This document shows, in pieces, positions 1 to 9,330 of a stretch of 64,000 bases of DNA; position 1 is the stretch's first letter; each line of letters begins with the position of its first letter. The notes under the pieces are model-generated. The model was not told the origin of the DNA and did no database searches. It saw nothing but the letters and a program-made list of their open reading frames with translations. Source of the stretch: Castellaniella sp040276085. Its GTDB lineage: Bacteria; Pseudomonadota; Gammaproteobacteria; Burkholderiales; Burkholderiaceae_B. Made by a program: the position numbers and the translations under genes. Where the stretch lies: contig NZ_JBELOK010000002.1 of the NCBI RefSeq assembly GCF_040276085.1, forward strand, positions 124,001 to 188,000, read 5' to 3'.

Positions 1-1151
1 AACACAAACACATGCCGGGCAGAAGGCGGAACATCAAAAGCTGCCAGAGGCGCGGTATGCACTTTGTGTCCGCGCTGCACCAAGGCATTGTGCAGCGCCT
101 GCGCAAACCCCCAGGTGGAACCGGTTTCACTGGCCACAAAAATCAGCATGTCAGCCTGACTGACTGCTGTATTGGCAGATATCGTGGGTATCAGGCTACG
201 GTGCTGCGCGCGGACGAGCATGCCTGATATCCAAAACATGGGCATCGACAGGCCCAGCAAAGCCAGTACCATTGCCCAGCCCCACCCGCCCTTGCCCGTG
301 TGCAGGGTGTATATCCAATCGTTCAGTTGCTGTAGAACACCGTAAGAAGACCAGGCAAGCATCACACCTGTCTTGCGATCAATCGCACCTTCACCCTCGG
401 AAGTACGTACCGTCCAGACATCCTCAGGCACCCCTGGCTCGGGCAGCTCCAGCGAGCGCAACTGACCGACTGGCAGAGTCTGCAGAAACGGAATACGCCC
501 AGCAGGAAGATCCGGCCTATCTACCCGGGCAGACTGCACCTCAGGAAGCGGTGGCGCATCGGCTGAAAAAAGGCCAAAGCTGGTTGCGCTCATCCACAAA
601 GCCGTGGCAGACGACAGCAACAAGCCAACCACCAGCACACGGCCAGTCCAGGTGTGGAGCCGGTGAACGCCCGTGCCGCGCACCCTGCCAAGGACATGTC
701 GCCAGCCGCCAAGCTGACGCACCAGCAACACTGAACCCGACACAGACAATGCCAGCAAGGCAAAAGCGGCAAATGCAGTAACCAGCCGCCCCGCATCTCC
801 AAGGAGTAGCGAGCGGTGCAAATTGCGCAACCAGCGCTCGGTATTGGAGGCCTGATACGCTCCCAGTACATTTCCGGTTGTGGGATCCAACTGCTGGGCA
901 TGGGATCCCGCAGCATCAAAGGAATACGCCAGGACGGCCCCTGCCGGCTGACGCCGGAGCGCTTCCAACCCCGGAATATCGGACTGCGCACGCTGCACCA
1001 ACCCGGCCACCGAAGCCTGCTGGTCATACGATGGCGCCACCCAGGCGTCCTTGACCGGGAAGAAAGCCAACATTGCACCAGTCAGGCCAAGCATCAATAA
1101 CAGGGCACCCGGCCACAGCCCCAGCACCCGATGGATCTTTCGCGCATTCAT
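1..1151 (-). CDS. PepSY-domain membrane protein with flavodoxin domain (3' truncated by window edge)
   Basis: The reading frame is open from the ATG at 1151 to the left edge, so the C-terminus is missing. The N-terminus MNARKIHRVLGLWPGALLLM leads into a membrane segment typical of PepSY-associated TM proteins (PiuB-like). Further membrane segments follow near 'ALLALSVSGSVLLVRQ', 'LVVGLLLSSATALWM' and 'MVLALLGLSMPMFWISGMLV'. After these a flavodoxin-like domain begins, with the FMN loop 'FVASETGSTWGFAQALH'. Fused proteins of this kind usually continue into an FAD/NAD(P)H reductase domain and are thought to work as inner-membrane ferric-siderophore or metal reductases. Only five bases separate it from the DUF2271 gene, so the two probably form an operon. 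The family call is solid; the substrate is unknown. Confidence 0.8.
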   Translation of the reverse strand, partial: MNARKIHRVLGLWPGALLLMLGLTGAMLAFFPVKDAWVAPSYDQQASVAGLVQRAQSDIPGLEALRRQPAGAVLAYSFDAAGSHAQQLDPTTGNVLGAYQASNTERWLRNLHRSLLLGDAGRLVTAFAAFALLALSVSGSVLLVRQLGGWRHVLGRVRGTGVHRLHTWTGRVLVVGLLLSSATALWMSATSFGLFSADAPPLPEVQSARVDRPDLPAGRIPFLQTLPVGQLRSLELPEPGVPEDVWTVRTSEGEGAIDRKTGVMLAWSSYGVLQQLNDWIYTLHTGKGGWGWAMVLALLGLSMPMFWISGMLVRAQHRSLIPTISANTAVSQADMLIFVASETGSTWGFAQALHNALVQRGHKVHTAPLAAFDVPPSARHVFV

Positions 1152-1156
1152 CTGGC

Positions 1157-1639
1157 TCACCGCACCTGATAAGACACCGATTTCACGTATTGACGGCCCG
1201 GCCCACTGGTGGACATACCCTCACTGCGCAAAGGCACGCGCACATCCGAGGGACTATCCCGCAGGTCTTCCACGGCTGCATCAATGTGAATTTCATAGCC
1301 CGCATCGAACAGGGCATCGGCCAGATCGGCACTGATCTTCAGGGAGCGGCCCTCGCCGACACTTGCCCCAGTGACGCCATCCAGCCGGGTGGCATCACTG
1401 GCAGACAGGCGCTGCCAATTGGAAAGATGCTTGTAATACTTGGCCTTGCCTCCGGCCACCCATAAGGTACCTGCATAAGCACCCGTAGGGTTGGTGAGGT
1501 AGACCGCCAAATATGCACCGTCTCCCCCATAACGCTGCAGTGTTGCCGAGAGATCCACTGTGCGGCTATGCGCCAGTGTAGGGACAGCCAACGTAGCGGC
1601 TGTCAGGGCGTAAACACCCAAATGATGTTTTGCTTGCAT
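1157..1639 (-). CDS. DUF2271 periplasmic protein
   Basis: A protein of about 160 residues. The start at 1639 is chosen because AGGAG lies eight bases upstream and the product then opens with a signal peptide (MQAKHHLGVYALTAATLAVP, cleavage probably after the Ala-His-Ser region). An in-frame ATG eight codons earlier lacks this logic. The mature part holds the DUF2271 pattern, including 'GDGAYLAVYLTNPTGAYAGT' and 'VTGASVGEGRSLKISADL'. DUF2271 proteins are commonly paired with PepSY membrane proteins, as here. The family is found near iron-uptake genes, but no TonB receptor or Fur box is visible in this part of the window. Its biochemical role is unknown. Confidence 0.8.
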   Translation of the reverse strand: MQAKHHLGVYALTAATLAVPTLAHSRTVDLSATLQRYGGDGAYLAVYLTNPTGAYAGTLWVAGGKAKYYKHLSNWQRLSASDATRLDGVTGASVGEGRSLKISADLADALFDAGYEIHIDAAVEDLRDSPSDVRVPLRSEGMSTSGPGRQYVKSVSYQVR

Positions 1640-1754
1640 GCTGCATGCTCCTGTCCTTGCCACTGCCCGATAGCAGTGATGAGGTCAGGATACGCAGCTC
1701 AATATTGACCAGAGATGAACATATTCTGGCAACGCCAAAAAACAGTTTGGCGGG

Positions 1755-3014
1755 TCAGATCACGCCATCTGTCCGCAAGCGGTCAATCTCCGGAGTTTCC
1801 AGGCCCAGCACCTGAGACAGCACCTCGGCCGTGTGAGCCCCCAGGCCAGGAGGCGGCAGGCGGTAGTCTACCGGTGTATCCGACAAGCGGATGGGGCTGG
1901 CCACCAGCGGCACCGACCCGGCTTCGGGGTGTGCCATATCAATTTTTAACGCCCTGGCCTTCACCTGCGGATCTTCGAAGACCTGTGCCATCGCATTGAT
2001 GGGCCCACAGGGCACCGCACGGGACTCGAGTGCCTGCACCCACTGGGCGGTGGTGCGCGCCGTGGTGATATGCCGCAGGATGGGAATGAGTTCATCCCGG
2101 TGTTCGACACGGGCGCGGTTGGTGGCAAAGCGCTGATCGCTGGCCAGATCCGGTTGCCCGGCTTCCTCGCAGAACCGGATAAATTGCCCATCGTTGCCAA
2201 TGGCCAAGATCATGTAGCCATCTGCAGTGGGGAAATCCTGATACGGCACAATACTGGGGTGTGCATTGCCCATGCGGCCGGGGCTTATGCCAGTGGCCAG
2301 ATAGTTCATGGCCTGATTGGCTAGGCAGGCCACTTGCACATCCAGCAAGGCCATATCAATGTGCTGGCCCTGGCCGGTGGTGGCGCGGGCTGCCAGGGCC
2401 GCCTGGATGGCATTGGCCGCATACAGGCCTGTCAGGATGTCGGTAAGCGCCACCCCTACCTTTACCGGCCCGCCACCCGGCTGGGTATCCGGCTGCCCGG
2501 TGACACTCATCAGGCCACCCAGCCCTTGTATCAAAAAGTCGTAGCCGGCACGTGGCGCATAGGGGCCGGTTTGGCCAAACCCCGTAATCGAGCAATACAC
2601 CAGGCGCGGATTAAGCGCATGCACGCTGGCGTAATCCAGCCCGTAGCGGGCCAGGCCACCCACCTTGAAGTTTTCAACCAGCACGTCCGACTGACTCACC
2701 AACTGGCGAATCAAGGCCTGGCCTTTTTCGGCTGCCATATCCACGGTAACCGAGCGCTTGTTGCGATTGGCGCACAAATAGTAAGCCGCTACGCGAGAAG
2801 CCTGGCCGCTTTCGTCCGGCATCCAGGGTGGGCCCCAGCCACGGGTATCATCCCCCTGCCCTGGCCGCTCGATCTTGATGACATCAGCGCCCAAATCACC
2901 CAAAATCTGGGTGGCCCACGGCCCAGCCAGCACCCGGGACAAATCCAGCACCCGAATTCCCGACAAGGCCCCCGCCGGAGCACCTGCTGCAACCGCTGTA
3001 TCGCTATGCGTCAT
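1755..3014 (-). CDS. CaiB/BaiF-family CoA-transferase
   Basis: About 419 residues, the normal length for family III CoA-transferases. Visible family features are the N-terminal 'GIRVLDLSRVLAGPWATQIL', 'DLGADVIKIERPGQGDDTRG', and 'YDFLIQGLGGLMSVTG', which carries the catalytic aspartate. The start at 3014 (MTHSDTAV) falls seven bases after the gcdH stop; a longer in-frame version would overlap gcdH and is less likely. Pairing with glutaryl-CoA dehydrogenase suggests it makes glutaryl-CoA from glutarate, probably with succinyl-CoA as donor, in lysine/glutarate catabolism. The family is certain; the substrate is inferred from the neighbour. Confidence 0.85.
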   Translation of the reverse strand: MTHSDTAVAAGAPAGALSGIRVLDLSRVLAGPWATQILGDLGADVIKIERPGQGDDTRGWGPPWMPDESGQASRVAAYYLCANRNKRSVTVDMAAEKGQALIRQLVSQSDVLVENFKVGGLARYGLDYASVHALNPRLVYCSITGFGQTGPYAPRAGYDFLIQGLGGLMSVTGQPDTQPGGGPVKVGVALTDILTGLYAANAIQAALAARATTGQGQHIDMALLDVQVACLANQAMNYLATGISPGRMGNAHPSIVPYQDFPTADGYMILAIGNDGQFIRFCEEAGQPDLASDQRFATNRARVEHRDELIPILRHITTARTTAQWVQALESRAVPCGPINAMAQVFEDPQVKARALKIDMAHPEAGSVPLVASPIRLSDTPVDYRLPPPGLGAHTAEVLSQVLGLETPEIDRLRTDGVI

Positions 3015-3021
3015 GACGGAC

Positions 3022-4209
3022 TCAGTTGGCAAATGCCGCAATACCGGTGATGGCCCGTCCAAGAATCAGGGCATGGACATCGTGGGTGCCTTCGTAAGTA
3101 TTGACGACCTCAAGGTTGACCAGATGACGGGCGATGCAGAACTCGTCGGAGATCCCGTTACCACCCAGCATGTCGCGCGCAGTGCGGGCAATGTCCAGCG
3201 CCTTGCCACAAGAATTGCGCTTGATGATGGACGTGATCTCGACGGGTGCCTGGCCTTCGTCTTTCAGGCGGCCCACCCGCAGCACGGATTGCAACCCCAA
3301 GGTAATTTCCGTGAGCATGTCCGCCAGTTTTTTCTGGATCAGCTGATTGGCAGCCAGAGGCCGCCCAAACTGCTTGCGATCAAGCACATACTGGCGTGCG
3401 GTTTCGTAGCAGGCCTCGGCGGCACCCAGGGCTCCCCAGGCAATCCCGAAACGAGCGGAATTCAAGCAGGTAAATGGCCCTTTGAGGCCACGAACCTCTG
3501 GAAACGCGTTTTCTTCGGGCACAAAGACTTCGTCCAGCACAATCTCGCCGGTAATCGAGGCCCGCAGCCCCACCTTGCCATGGATAGCGGGGGCAGACAG
3601 GCCTTTCCAGCCTTTCTCAAGAATAAAGCCGCGAATATCCCCAGCATCGTCCTTGGCCCACACCACAAAGACATCGGCAATCGGACTGTTGGTAATCCAG
3701 GTCTTGGCGCCCGACAGTTGATAGCCACCAGCTACTTTTTTAGCCCGCGTGACCATGGAGCCCGGATCAGATCCGTGATCGGGCTCAGTGAGACCAAAAC
3801 AGCCAATGGATTTGCCACTGGCCAGGCCCGGCAGATATTTTTCTTTTTGTGCCTGTGTGCCAAATGCATTGATGGGCACCATCACCAGTGAGCTTTGCAC
3901 ACTCATCATCGAGCGATAGCCGGAATCGACGCGCTCGACCTCACGGGCAATCAGGCCATAGCTCACGTAATTGAGCCCCGCACCACCGAATTCTTCGGAG
4001 ATGGTTGCGCCCAGCAGGCCCAGTTCGCCCATTTCGCGAAAGATACCGACATCGGCTTTTTCGTGGCGAAAGGCCTCTTGCACCCGAGGCAGCAACTGAT
4101 CCTGACAATAGGCCCGGGCGGCATCACGTACCATACGTTCGGTATCGGTCAGCTGCTGGTCCAGCAAGAGAGGATCAAGCCATTGAAATTGCGGGCGAGA
4201 CGAAGACAT
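3022..4209 (-). CDS. gcdH: Glutaryl-CoA dehydrogenase
   Basis: 395 residues, full length for glutaryl-CoA dehydrogenase, the FAD enzyme that oxidises and decarboxylates glutaryl-CoA to crotonyl-CoA. Acyl-CoA dehydrogenase signatures are present: 'GCFGLTEPDHGSDPGSM', 'KTWITNSPIADVFVVWAK', 'DRKQFGRPLAANQLIQKK' and the catalytic-Glu region 'VNTYEGTHDVHALILGRAIT'. The N-terminal 'FQWLDPLLLDQQLTDTERM' is characteristic of GcdH rather than other acyl-CoA dehydrogenases. The ATG at 4209 has CAGGAG eight bases upstream. It is followed by the CoA-transferase and divergent from a LysR regulator, the usual arrangement for this pathway. Confidence 0.93.
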   Translation of the reverse strand: MSSSRPQFQWLDPLLLDQQLTDTERMVRDAARAYCQDQLLPRVQEAFRHEKADVGIFREMGELGLLGATISEEFGGAGLNYVSYGLIAREVERVDSGYRSMMSVQSSLVMVPINAFGTQAQKEKYLPGLASGKSIGCFGLTEPDHGSDPGSMVTRAKKVAGGYQLSGAKTWITNSPIADVFVVWAKDDAGDIRGFILEKGWKGLSAPAIHGKVGLRASITGEIVLDEVFVPEENAFPEVRGLKGPFTCLNSARFGIAWGALGAAEACYETARQYVLDRKQFGRPLAANQLIQKKLADMLTEITLGLQSVLRVGRLKDEGQAPVEITSIIKRNSCGKALDIARTARDMLGGNGISDEFCIARHLVNLEVVNTYEGTHDVHALILGRAITGIAAFAN

Positions 4210-4294
4210 GCGAGGGCTCCTGAAAGATCAAGTGATGATTTTGCATCCTACCGACATGCTTATTGCGAATCAAGCCATATAATTTGAATAACCT

Positions 4295-4309
4295 GTGAGG
4301 TATTCTCAC
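4295..4309. promoter_or_regulatory. Candidate LysR operator between gcdH and its regulator
   Basis: In the 125-base divergent gap there is a short perfect palindrome, GTGAGGTATTCTCAC (5-bp arms, 5-bp centre). It lies 25 bases before the regulator start. LysR-type regulators usually bind interrupted dyads in such gaps, so this is a plausible site. The evidence is position and symmetry only. Confidence 0.4.
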
Positions 4310-4334
4310 TTCTTAGTCCGATCTTTGGATATCG

Positions 4335-5240
4335 ATGCGCAAGCGCCTACCCAACACCAGCACCCTGCAGGCATTCGAGGCCGCGGCCCGGCATCAAAGT
4401 TTTACGCACGCGGCCCAAGAGCTCTCCCTCACCCAGGGTGCCATCTGTCGTCAGATTGCCTCACTGGAAAGCTTTGTGGGGGTACCTCTGTTCTACCGGA
4501 TCCGGCGCGGCGTACGCCTGACAGACGCAGGCGCACGCTATGCCCGAGTGATCCGGCGCAGGCTGGACGCAATCGAGCGCGATACCCTGGCCATCATGGC
4601 GCACCAAACCGGCGGCGTGGTCGAACTGGCCACAGTCCCTACCTTTGCCACACGGTGGTTATTGCCCCGCCTGGCCCAAAGCCACGACATCGCAACCAGC
4701 CTGCAGGTAAACATGGTTACCCGCACACGCCCATTTTTGTTTGACGAAACCGACTTCGACGCCGCTATTTACTCGGGCGACCCCGCCTGGCCGGGCACAC
4801 AGGCGTATTTCCTGATGCATGAAAACCCGCTGCCTGTGTGCAGCCCGGCACTGGCCAGCGGCCCCCTTGACGCCACAGCCATCGCCGCCCTGCCCTTGCT
4901 GCAGCAAAGTACCCGCCCTACGGCCTGGCGCGACTGGTTTTCTTCAGCAGGCATCCATATGCCCACGGCCATGGCGGGGATGCGCCTGGAGCTGTTTTCG
5001 ATGTTGTCACAGGCGGCAACCGATGGCCTGGGCGTTGCGCTGATCCCGCCATTTCTGATCCAGCAAGAGCTCGCTGGCGGCGACCTTCATATCCTGAACA
5101 CACACTCGGGCCCAGGCAAGCGGGCGTTTCATCTGATCGTGCCCGAAAGCAAAACTGATTTGCCCGCTTTAGTGCAGTTTCGTGAGTGGCTGATCCGGCA
5201 GGCCTCAGATCTGGCGCAAGGCAGCCCGGACGTTGGCTAA
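4335..5240 (+). CDS. LysR-family transcriptional regulator (GcvA-like), probable regulator of gcdH
   Basis: 301 residues. The N-terminal winged helix-turn-helix is clear: 'LQAFEAAARHQSFTHAAQEL' then 'LTQGAICRQIASLESFVGVP' and 'LTDAGARYARVIRRRLDAIE'. The remainder is the substrate-binding effector domain. The N-terminus 'LPNTSTLQAFEAAARH' is typical of the GcvA-like branch. It is transcribed away from gcdH, so control of glutarate use is likely. Its last 36 bases overlap the end of trpS on the other strand. Confidence 0.87.
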   Translation: MRKRLPNTSTLQAFEAAARHQSFTHAAQELSLTQGAICRQIASLESFVGVPLFYRIRRGVRLTDAGARYARVIRRRLDAIERDTLAIMAHQTGGVVELATVPTFATRWLLPRLAQSHDIATSLQVNMVTRTRPFLFDETDFDAAIYSGDPAWPGTQAYFLMHENPLPVCSPALASGPLDATAIAALPLLQQSTRPTAWRDWFSSAGIHMPTAMAGMRLELFSMLSQAATDGLGVALIPPFLIQQELAGGDLHILNTHSGPGKRAFHLIVPESKTDLPALVQFREWLIRQASDLAQGSPDVG

Positions 5241-6551
5241 TTGATCTGCGGGGACACGTGCCCAGCAATGCTCGCTGGATCCCAGCACGACATACCCCTG
5301 GGCATCCACAGGAAACATGGGCAGATCTGCCCCAGCCAGCCCCCGGCTGACCTGGTTCAGCAGCTTGGGGTCGTCGAAGGCTTCGGATAACAAAAGCTCG
5401 GTGCCATCAGCCGCAAACAGGCGCTGGCGGAACCGCCCGTCTTCGTCTCGAAACGACACCAGGCGGGCCTTGGCGGCCTTCACGCCACCGGCCTTTTTAC
5501 CCGCCACGGGTGCGGCTTGTCGCAAACCCACGGCCTCGCGCAGGCGATTCATGAACGGCACCGCAATCCCGCGGGCCTTTCGTGCACCCGCCTGCAAAAT
5601 GTCTTCGATGTGCCCGGGATGCGCCATCAACTCTGCATAAGGTTCACGCATCGGGCCGATTTGCGCCTCGATTTGTTCGTAAAGCGCCTGTTTGGCTTCG
5701 CCCCAGCCCAAGCCGCCCTCAAGGGCTGTCTTGAAAGACGCCGCTTGGGATGCACTGGCGAATGCCCGATACAGGGTAAACAGGTGAGAGGCGTCGGCAT
5801 CCTTGGGCTCGCCCGGCAGGCGGGAGTCGGTGACGATCTGAGCAATGGCCGATTTAAGGGCCTTGGCTCCGCCCTCAAAAAGCGGGATCGTATTGTTATA
5901 GCTTTTGGACATCTTGCGGCCATCCAGGCCCGGCAAGGTAGCCACCTCTTCATCAATCTGCACTTCGGGCAAAACAAAAAGATCCTGGCCACCGCCGTAC
6001 AGATGATTAAAGCGCTGGGCAATATCCCGCGTCATTTCCAGGTGCTGGATCTGGTCTCGTCCCACCGGCACCCGATGGGCATTGAACATCAGGATATCGG
6101 CCGCCATCAGCACCGGATACGAAAACAGCCCCATCGTCACCCCGTCGTCGGAGTCTTCGCCTTTGAGCTGATTGGCATCCACCGAGGCCTTGTAGGCATG
6201 CGCACGGTTCATCAAGCCCTTGGCCGTCACGCAGGTCAGCATCCAGCAGAGTTCGGGAATTTCAGGCACATCCGACTGTCGATAAAACGTGACACGCTCG
6301 GTATCCAGCCCTCCCGCCAGCCAGGTGGCTGCAATCTCCATGCGCGAGCGGGCCACCCGGGCAGGATCCGCACATTTGATCAGCGCGTGAAAATCGGCAA
6401 GAAAGAAAAAGGCGTCGACGTCAGGCTCGGTGCTGGACTGAATAGCAGGCCGGATGGCGCCCGCATAATTGCCCAGATGGGGCGTACCAGACGTTGTAAT
6501 ACCGGTAAGCACCCGGCGAGCGGACTGCGGTGTTGCGGAGGTGTTCTGCAT
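5205..6551 (-). CDS. trpS: Tryptophanyl-tRNA synthetase, long form
   Basis: About 448 residues. Class I signatures are the HIGH equivalent 'TSGTPHLGNYAGA' and the KMSKS loop 'GRKMSKSYNNT'; 'MAADILMFNAHRVPVGRDQI' is typical TrpS. The start is set at the ATG at 6551 (MQNTSATP), since the longer frame begins with TTG. The protein is about 110 residues longer than the compact Escherichia coli enzyme. The extra C-terminal segment (after about residue 340) includes 'RLVSFRDEDGRFRQRLFAA' and 'GYVVLGSSEHCWARVP' and looks like an added small domain. The 3' end overlaps the convergent LysR gene by 36 bases. Confidence 0.93.
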   Translation of the reverse strand: MQNTSATPQSARRVLTGITTSGTPHLGNYAGAIRPAIQSSTEPDVDAFFFLADFHALIKCADPARVARSRMEIAATWLAGGLDTERVTFYRQSDVPEIPELCWMLTCVTAKGLMNRAHAYKASVDANQLKGEDSDDGVTMGLFSYPVLMAADILMFNAHRVPVGRDQIQHLEMTRDIAQRFNHLYGGGQDLFVLPEVQIDEEVATLPGLDGRKMSKSYNNTIPLFEGGAKALKSAIAQIVTDSRLPGEPKDADASHLFTLYRAFASASQAASFKTALEGGLGWGEAKQALYEQIEAQIGPMREPYAELMAHPGHIEDILQAGARKARGIAVPFMNRLREAVGLRQAAPVAGKKAGGVKAAKARLVSFRDEDGRFRQRLFAADGTELLLSEAFDDPKLLNQVSRGLAGADLPMFPVDAQGYVVLGSSEHCWARVPADQLANVRAALRQI

Positions 6552-6638
6552 GTGCCTGATCAATTTCAAGAAAAGAATGCCCAATCGTACCGCAGCGCGA
6601 TGTCGGCACGCCGGTGCATCGCGGGCGCCACTTGCCCG

Positions 6639-7730
6639 TTACAGCACGACAGCCGCGCGCCGGACTTCTGCCAGATATTCGTGAGACTGCATTTCCATCA
6701 GGCGCGACACCGTACGGGTGAATTCGTTGGACATTGGCCCTTCTGTGTACAGTGCATCCGGCGGGCATTGCGCCGACAGGATCAGCTTCACTTTGTGGTC
6801 GTACAAAACATCCACCAACCAGGTAAAACGTCGGGCCTCGGAGGCCTGCCTGGGCGCCATGCACGGGACATCCGACACAATAATCGTCTGAAAGCGATCA
6901 GCCAGATCCAGATAATCGTTTTGCGAACGCGCGGTGCCGCACAAGGCCATGAAATCAAACCATACCACTGTGCCAGCCAGCGCCACGGCCTGAATCTCGC
7001 GATTTTCAATCTGCAGCACGGGTTTTTGTTCGGCCGTATCCGCCAGACGATCAAAGGCCGAGCGCAGCTCGTCGTGTGTGCCGGCAACGATTGGCGTGAT
7101 ATAGGTGCGTAGCTCGGCAAGCGTCCGACGGCGGTAATCAACACCCGCGTCTACATTCAGCACATCCATTTGCTGCTGAATCAGTGCAATGGCCGGCAAA
7201 ATGCGATCACGGTGCAAGCCATCGGGATATAGGGTGGAAGGCTCGTAGTTGGAGGTCATGACAAATGACGTCCCGTACTCGAACAGCCGCAACAGCAGCC
7301 GGTACAGGATCATGGCATCTGCCACATCCGACACATGAAACTCGTCGAAGCAAATCAGGCGATAGCGCTTGGCGATATTGCGGGCCACGTGATCCAGGGG
7401 ATCTTGTTCGCCACTGACTGCCTGGATTTCACGGTGCACACCACGCATGAACTCGTGAAAATGCAGACGCACCTTACGCTTGACAGGCACTGTCAGGTAA
7501 AAGGCGTCCATCAAAAAGCTTTTGCCCCGGCCTACCCCGCCCCACAGGTACACACCGCGCGGCACTGCGGGGTGCAAAAACAGCTTTTTGATTCGGCTGG
7601 ACCGTTGATGCTTGAACTCGATCCAGTCGTCATAATATTGCTGCAAGCGCTGTACCGCTGCACGCTGGGCTTCGTCAGCGACGAAGCCCCTTTCGTGCAG
7701 GGCCTGCGCGTAATACGCGCTGACATCCAT
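6639..7730 (-). CDS. zapE: AFG1/ZapE-family ATPase
   Basis: 363 residues, matching the AFG1-like ATPase family (ZapE in Escherichia coli, a cell-division-associated ATPase that interacts with the Z ring). The Walker A motif is 'LWGGVGRGKSFLMDAF' near residue 65, the Walker B region is 'LICFDEFHVSDVADAMIL', and 'SFVMTSNYEPSTLYPDGLHR' is a strong family signature. It starts eight bases after the lpdA stop and is probably co-transcribed with the 2-oxoglutarate dehydrogenase genes. Confidence 0.92.
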   Translation of the reverse strand: MDVSAYYAQALHERGFVADEAQRAAVQRLQQYYDDWIEFKHQRSSRIKKLFLHPAVPRGVYLWGGVGRGKSFLMDAFYLTVPVKRKVRLHFHEFMRGVHREIQAVSGEQDPLDHVARNIAKRYRLICFDEFHVSDVADAMILYRLLLRLFEYGTSFVMTSNYEPSTLYPDGLHRDRILPAIALIQQQMDVLNVDAGVDYRRRTLAELRTYITPIVAGTHDELRSAFDRLADTAEQKPVLQIENREIQAVALAGTVVWFDFMALCGTARSQNDYLDLADRFQTIIVSDVPCMAPRQASEARRFTWLVDVLYDHKVKLILSAQCPPDALYTEGPMSNEFTRTVSRLMEMQSHEYLAEVRRAAVVL

Positions 7731-7738
7731 CGGGCAAC

Positions 7739-9166
7739 TTACAGATTAAGCGTACGCTTGTCTACCGCCAATGCGGCTTCTTTCACGGCTTCGGACAAAG
7801 TGGGATGCGCGTGGCAGATCCGTGCGATGTCTTCGGCCGCACCACGGAACTCCATGATGGTGACAGCTTCGGAGATCAGCTCGGAGGCCATGGGCCCCAC
7901 AATATGTACACCCAGCACTTCGTCTGTCTTGGCATCGGCCAGAATCTTGACGAACCCGGTGGTGTCGCCCAAGGCACGTGCCCGGCCATTGGCCATGAAA
8001 GGGAAAGAGCCCGACTTGTACTCGCGCCCGTCGGCTTTCAGGGCCTGTTCTGTCTTGCCCACCCAGGCAACCTCGGGCGAGGTGTAAATAACCCAAGGGA
8101 TGGTATCGAAATTGACGTGCCCATGCTGGCCGGCAATACGCTCGGCAACCGCTACGCCTTCTTCTTCGGCTTTATGAGCCAGCATCGGCCCACGCACCAC
8201 ATCGCCCACTGCCCAGACATTGCTGAGGTTGCTGCGGCAGTGTTCGTCTACCACCACAAAACCGCGTTCATCCAGCTTCAGGCCAACGGTATCAGCACCG
8301 AGGCCATTGGTGTTGGGCACGCGTCCGATGGATACGATCAGACGATCCACCGCAAGTTTTTGCTCGGCGCCTGCTGCGTCGGTGTACTGGAGATTGACGC
8401 CCTTGGCTGAAGTCTTGACCTCGCCAATACGCACACCTGTCTGGATAGCCAGGCCTTGTTTGGCAAGCGCCTTCTGGGCCTCTTTTGCCACGTCGCGATC
8501 GACTGCACCGAGGAAATCAGGCATGGCTTCGAGGATGGTGACTTCGGAGCCCAGGCGGCGCCAGACACTGCCCATCTCCAGCCCGATCACACCGGCACCG
8601 ATGATGCCCAGTTTTTTGGGAATATCAGGGATACGCAAGGCGCCATCATTGGAGAGGATGCGGTCTTCGTCGAAGGCAAGCCCGGGAAGCTCGCGTGCGT
8701 TGGAACCTGTTGCAACCACCACATGACGGCCTTCGAGGTCTTCTTCGGTTTTACCCGCTACCTTCACAGACCAGCCAAAATCGGTTTTGGCTACCAGAGA
8801 GCCCGTACCGTGGAAGAAAGACACCTTGTTCTTCTTAAACAGATAAAGGATGCCTTCGTTGTTTTGCTTGACCACTGTGTCTTTGCGGCCCACCAGCTTG
8901 GCGAGATCAAGGCTGACGCCCTTGGCGGTGATGCCATGCTCGGCGAAATGGTGGTTCAGCTGTTCGTAGTGCTCGGACGACTGCAACAAGGCCTTGGAGG
9001 GAATGCAGCCCACATTGGTGCAGGTGCCACCAGGCGCGGGCTTGCCCGCGGCGTCAGACCACGCATCCACGCAGGCCACCGACAACCCCAGTTGGGCCGC
9101 ACGGATGGACGCAATATAGCCACCAGGGCCGGCACCGATCACGATCACATCAAATTGTTTTGCCAT
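7739..9166 (-). CDS. lpdA: Dihydrolipoyl dehydrogenase (E3)
   Basis: 475 residues. The N-terminal FAD motif is 'VIVIGAGPGGYIASIRAAQ'. The redox-active disulphide is Cys49/Cys54 in 'GGTCTNVGCIPSKALL'. The NAD motif is 'GIIGAGVIGLEMGSVWRRLG', and the C-terminal active-site His-Pro is in 'ICHAHPTLSEAVKEAAL'. It re-oxidises the lipoyl groups carried by E2 and passes electrons to NAD+. Placement after odhA and odhB assigns it mainly to 2-oxoglutarate dehydrogenase. The 164-base gap before it holds a small hairpin at 9187-9206, so its expression may differ from that of odhB. Confidence 0.95.
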   Translation of the reverse strand: MAKQFDVIVIGAGPGGYIASIRAAQLGLSVACVDAWSDAAGKPAPGGTCTNVGCIPSKALLQSSEHYEQLNHHFAEHGITAKGVSLDLAKLVGRKDTVVKQNNEGILYLFKKNKVSFFHGTGSLVAKTDFGWSVKVAGKTEEDLEGRHVVVATGSNARELPGLAFDEDRILSNDGALRIPDIPKKLGIIGAGVIGLEMGSVWRRLGSEVTILEAMPDFLGAVDRDVAKEAQKALAKQGLAIQTGVRIGEVKTSAKGVNLQYTDAAGAEQKLAVDRLIVSIGRVPNTNGLGADTVGLKLDERGFVVVDEHCRSNLSNVWAVGDVVRGPMLAHKAEEEGVAVAERIAGQHGHVNFDTIPWVIYTSPEVAWVGKTEQALKADGREYKSGSFPFMANGRARALGDTTGFVKILADAKTDEVLGVHIVGPMASELISEAVTIMEFRGAAEDIARICHAHPTLSEAVKEAALAVDKRTLNL

Positions 9167-9186
9167 GCTTATCTCTTGAAAAATGG

Positions 9187-9206
9187 GGATACCGCAGCAG
9201 GTATCC
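9187..9206. repeat. Small perfect hairpin in the odhB-lpdA gap
   Basis: GGATACC, a six-base loop, then GGTATCC. It lies in the only sizeable gap (164 bases) of the odhAB-lpdA-zapE unit, close to the lpdA start. No T-run follows, so it is not a classical terminator; it could affect mRNA processing or translation of lpdA. The function is unknown. Confidence 0.4.
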
Positions 9207-9330
9207 GGTTGGCACCCAATATGTGCGCCGGATCAATCGTGACCCTGCGGGCGCCCAGCACTGGATGCCGGCATTACTGGCCGGCCACAGGCCCACTGCA
9301 GGTTTGGCAGCAGGCCGCAGCTGGCAGCGA

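Noticed and set aside
5517..7112. 531-codon open frame antisense to trpS and zapE
   Set aside because: Spans two real genes on the other strand and shows no domain.
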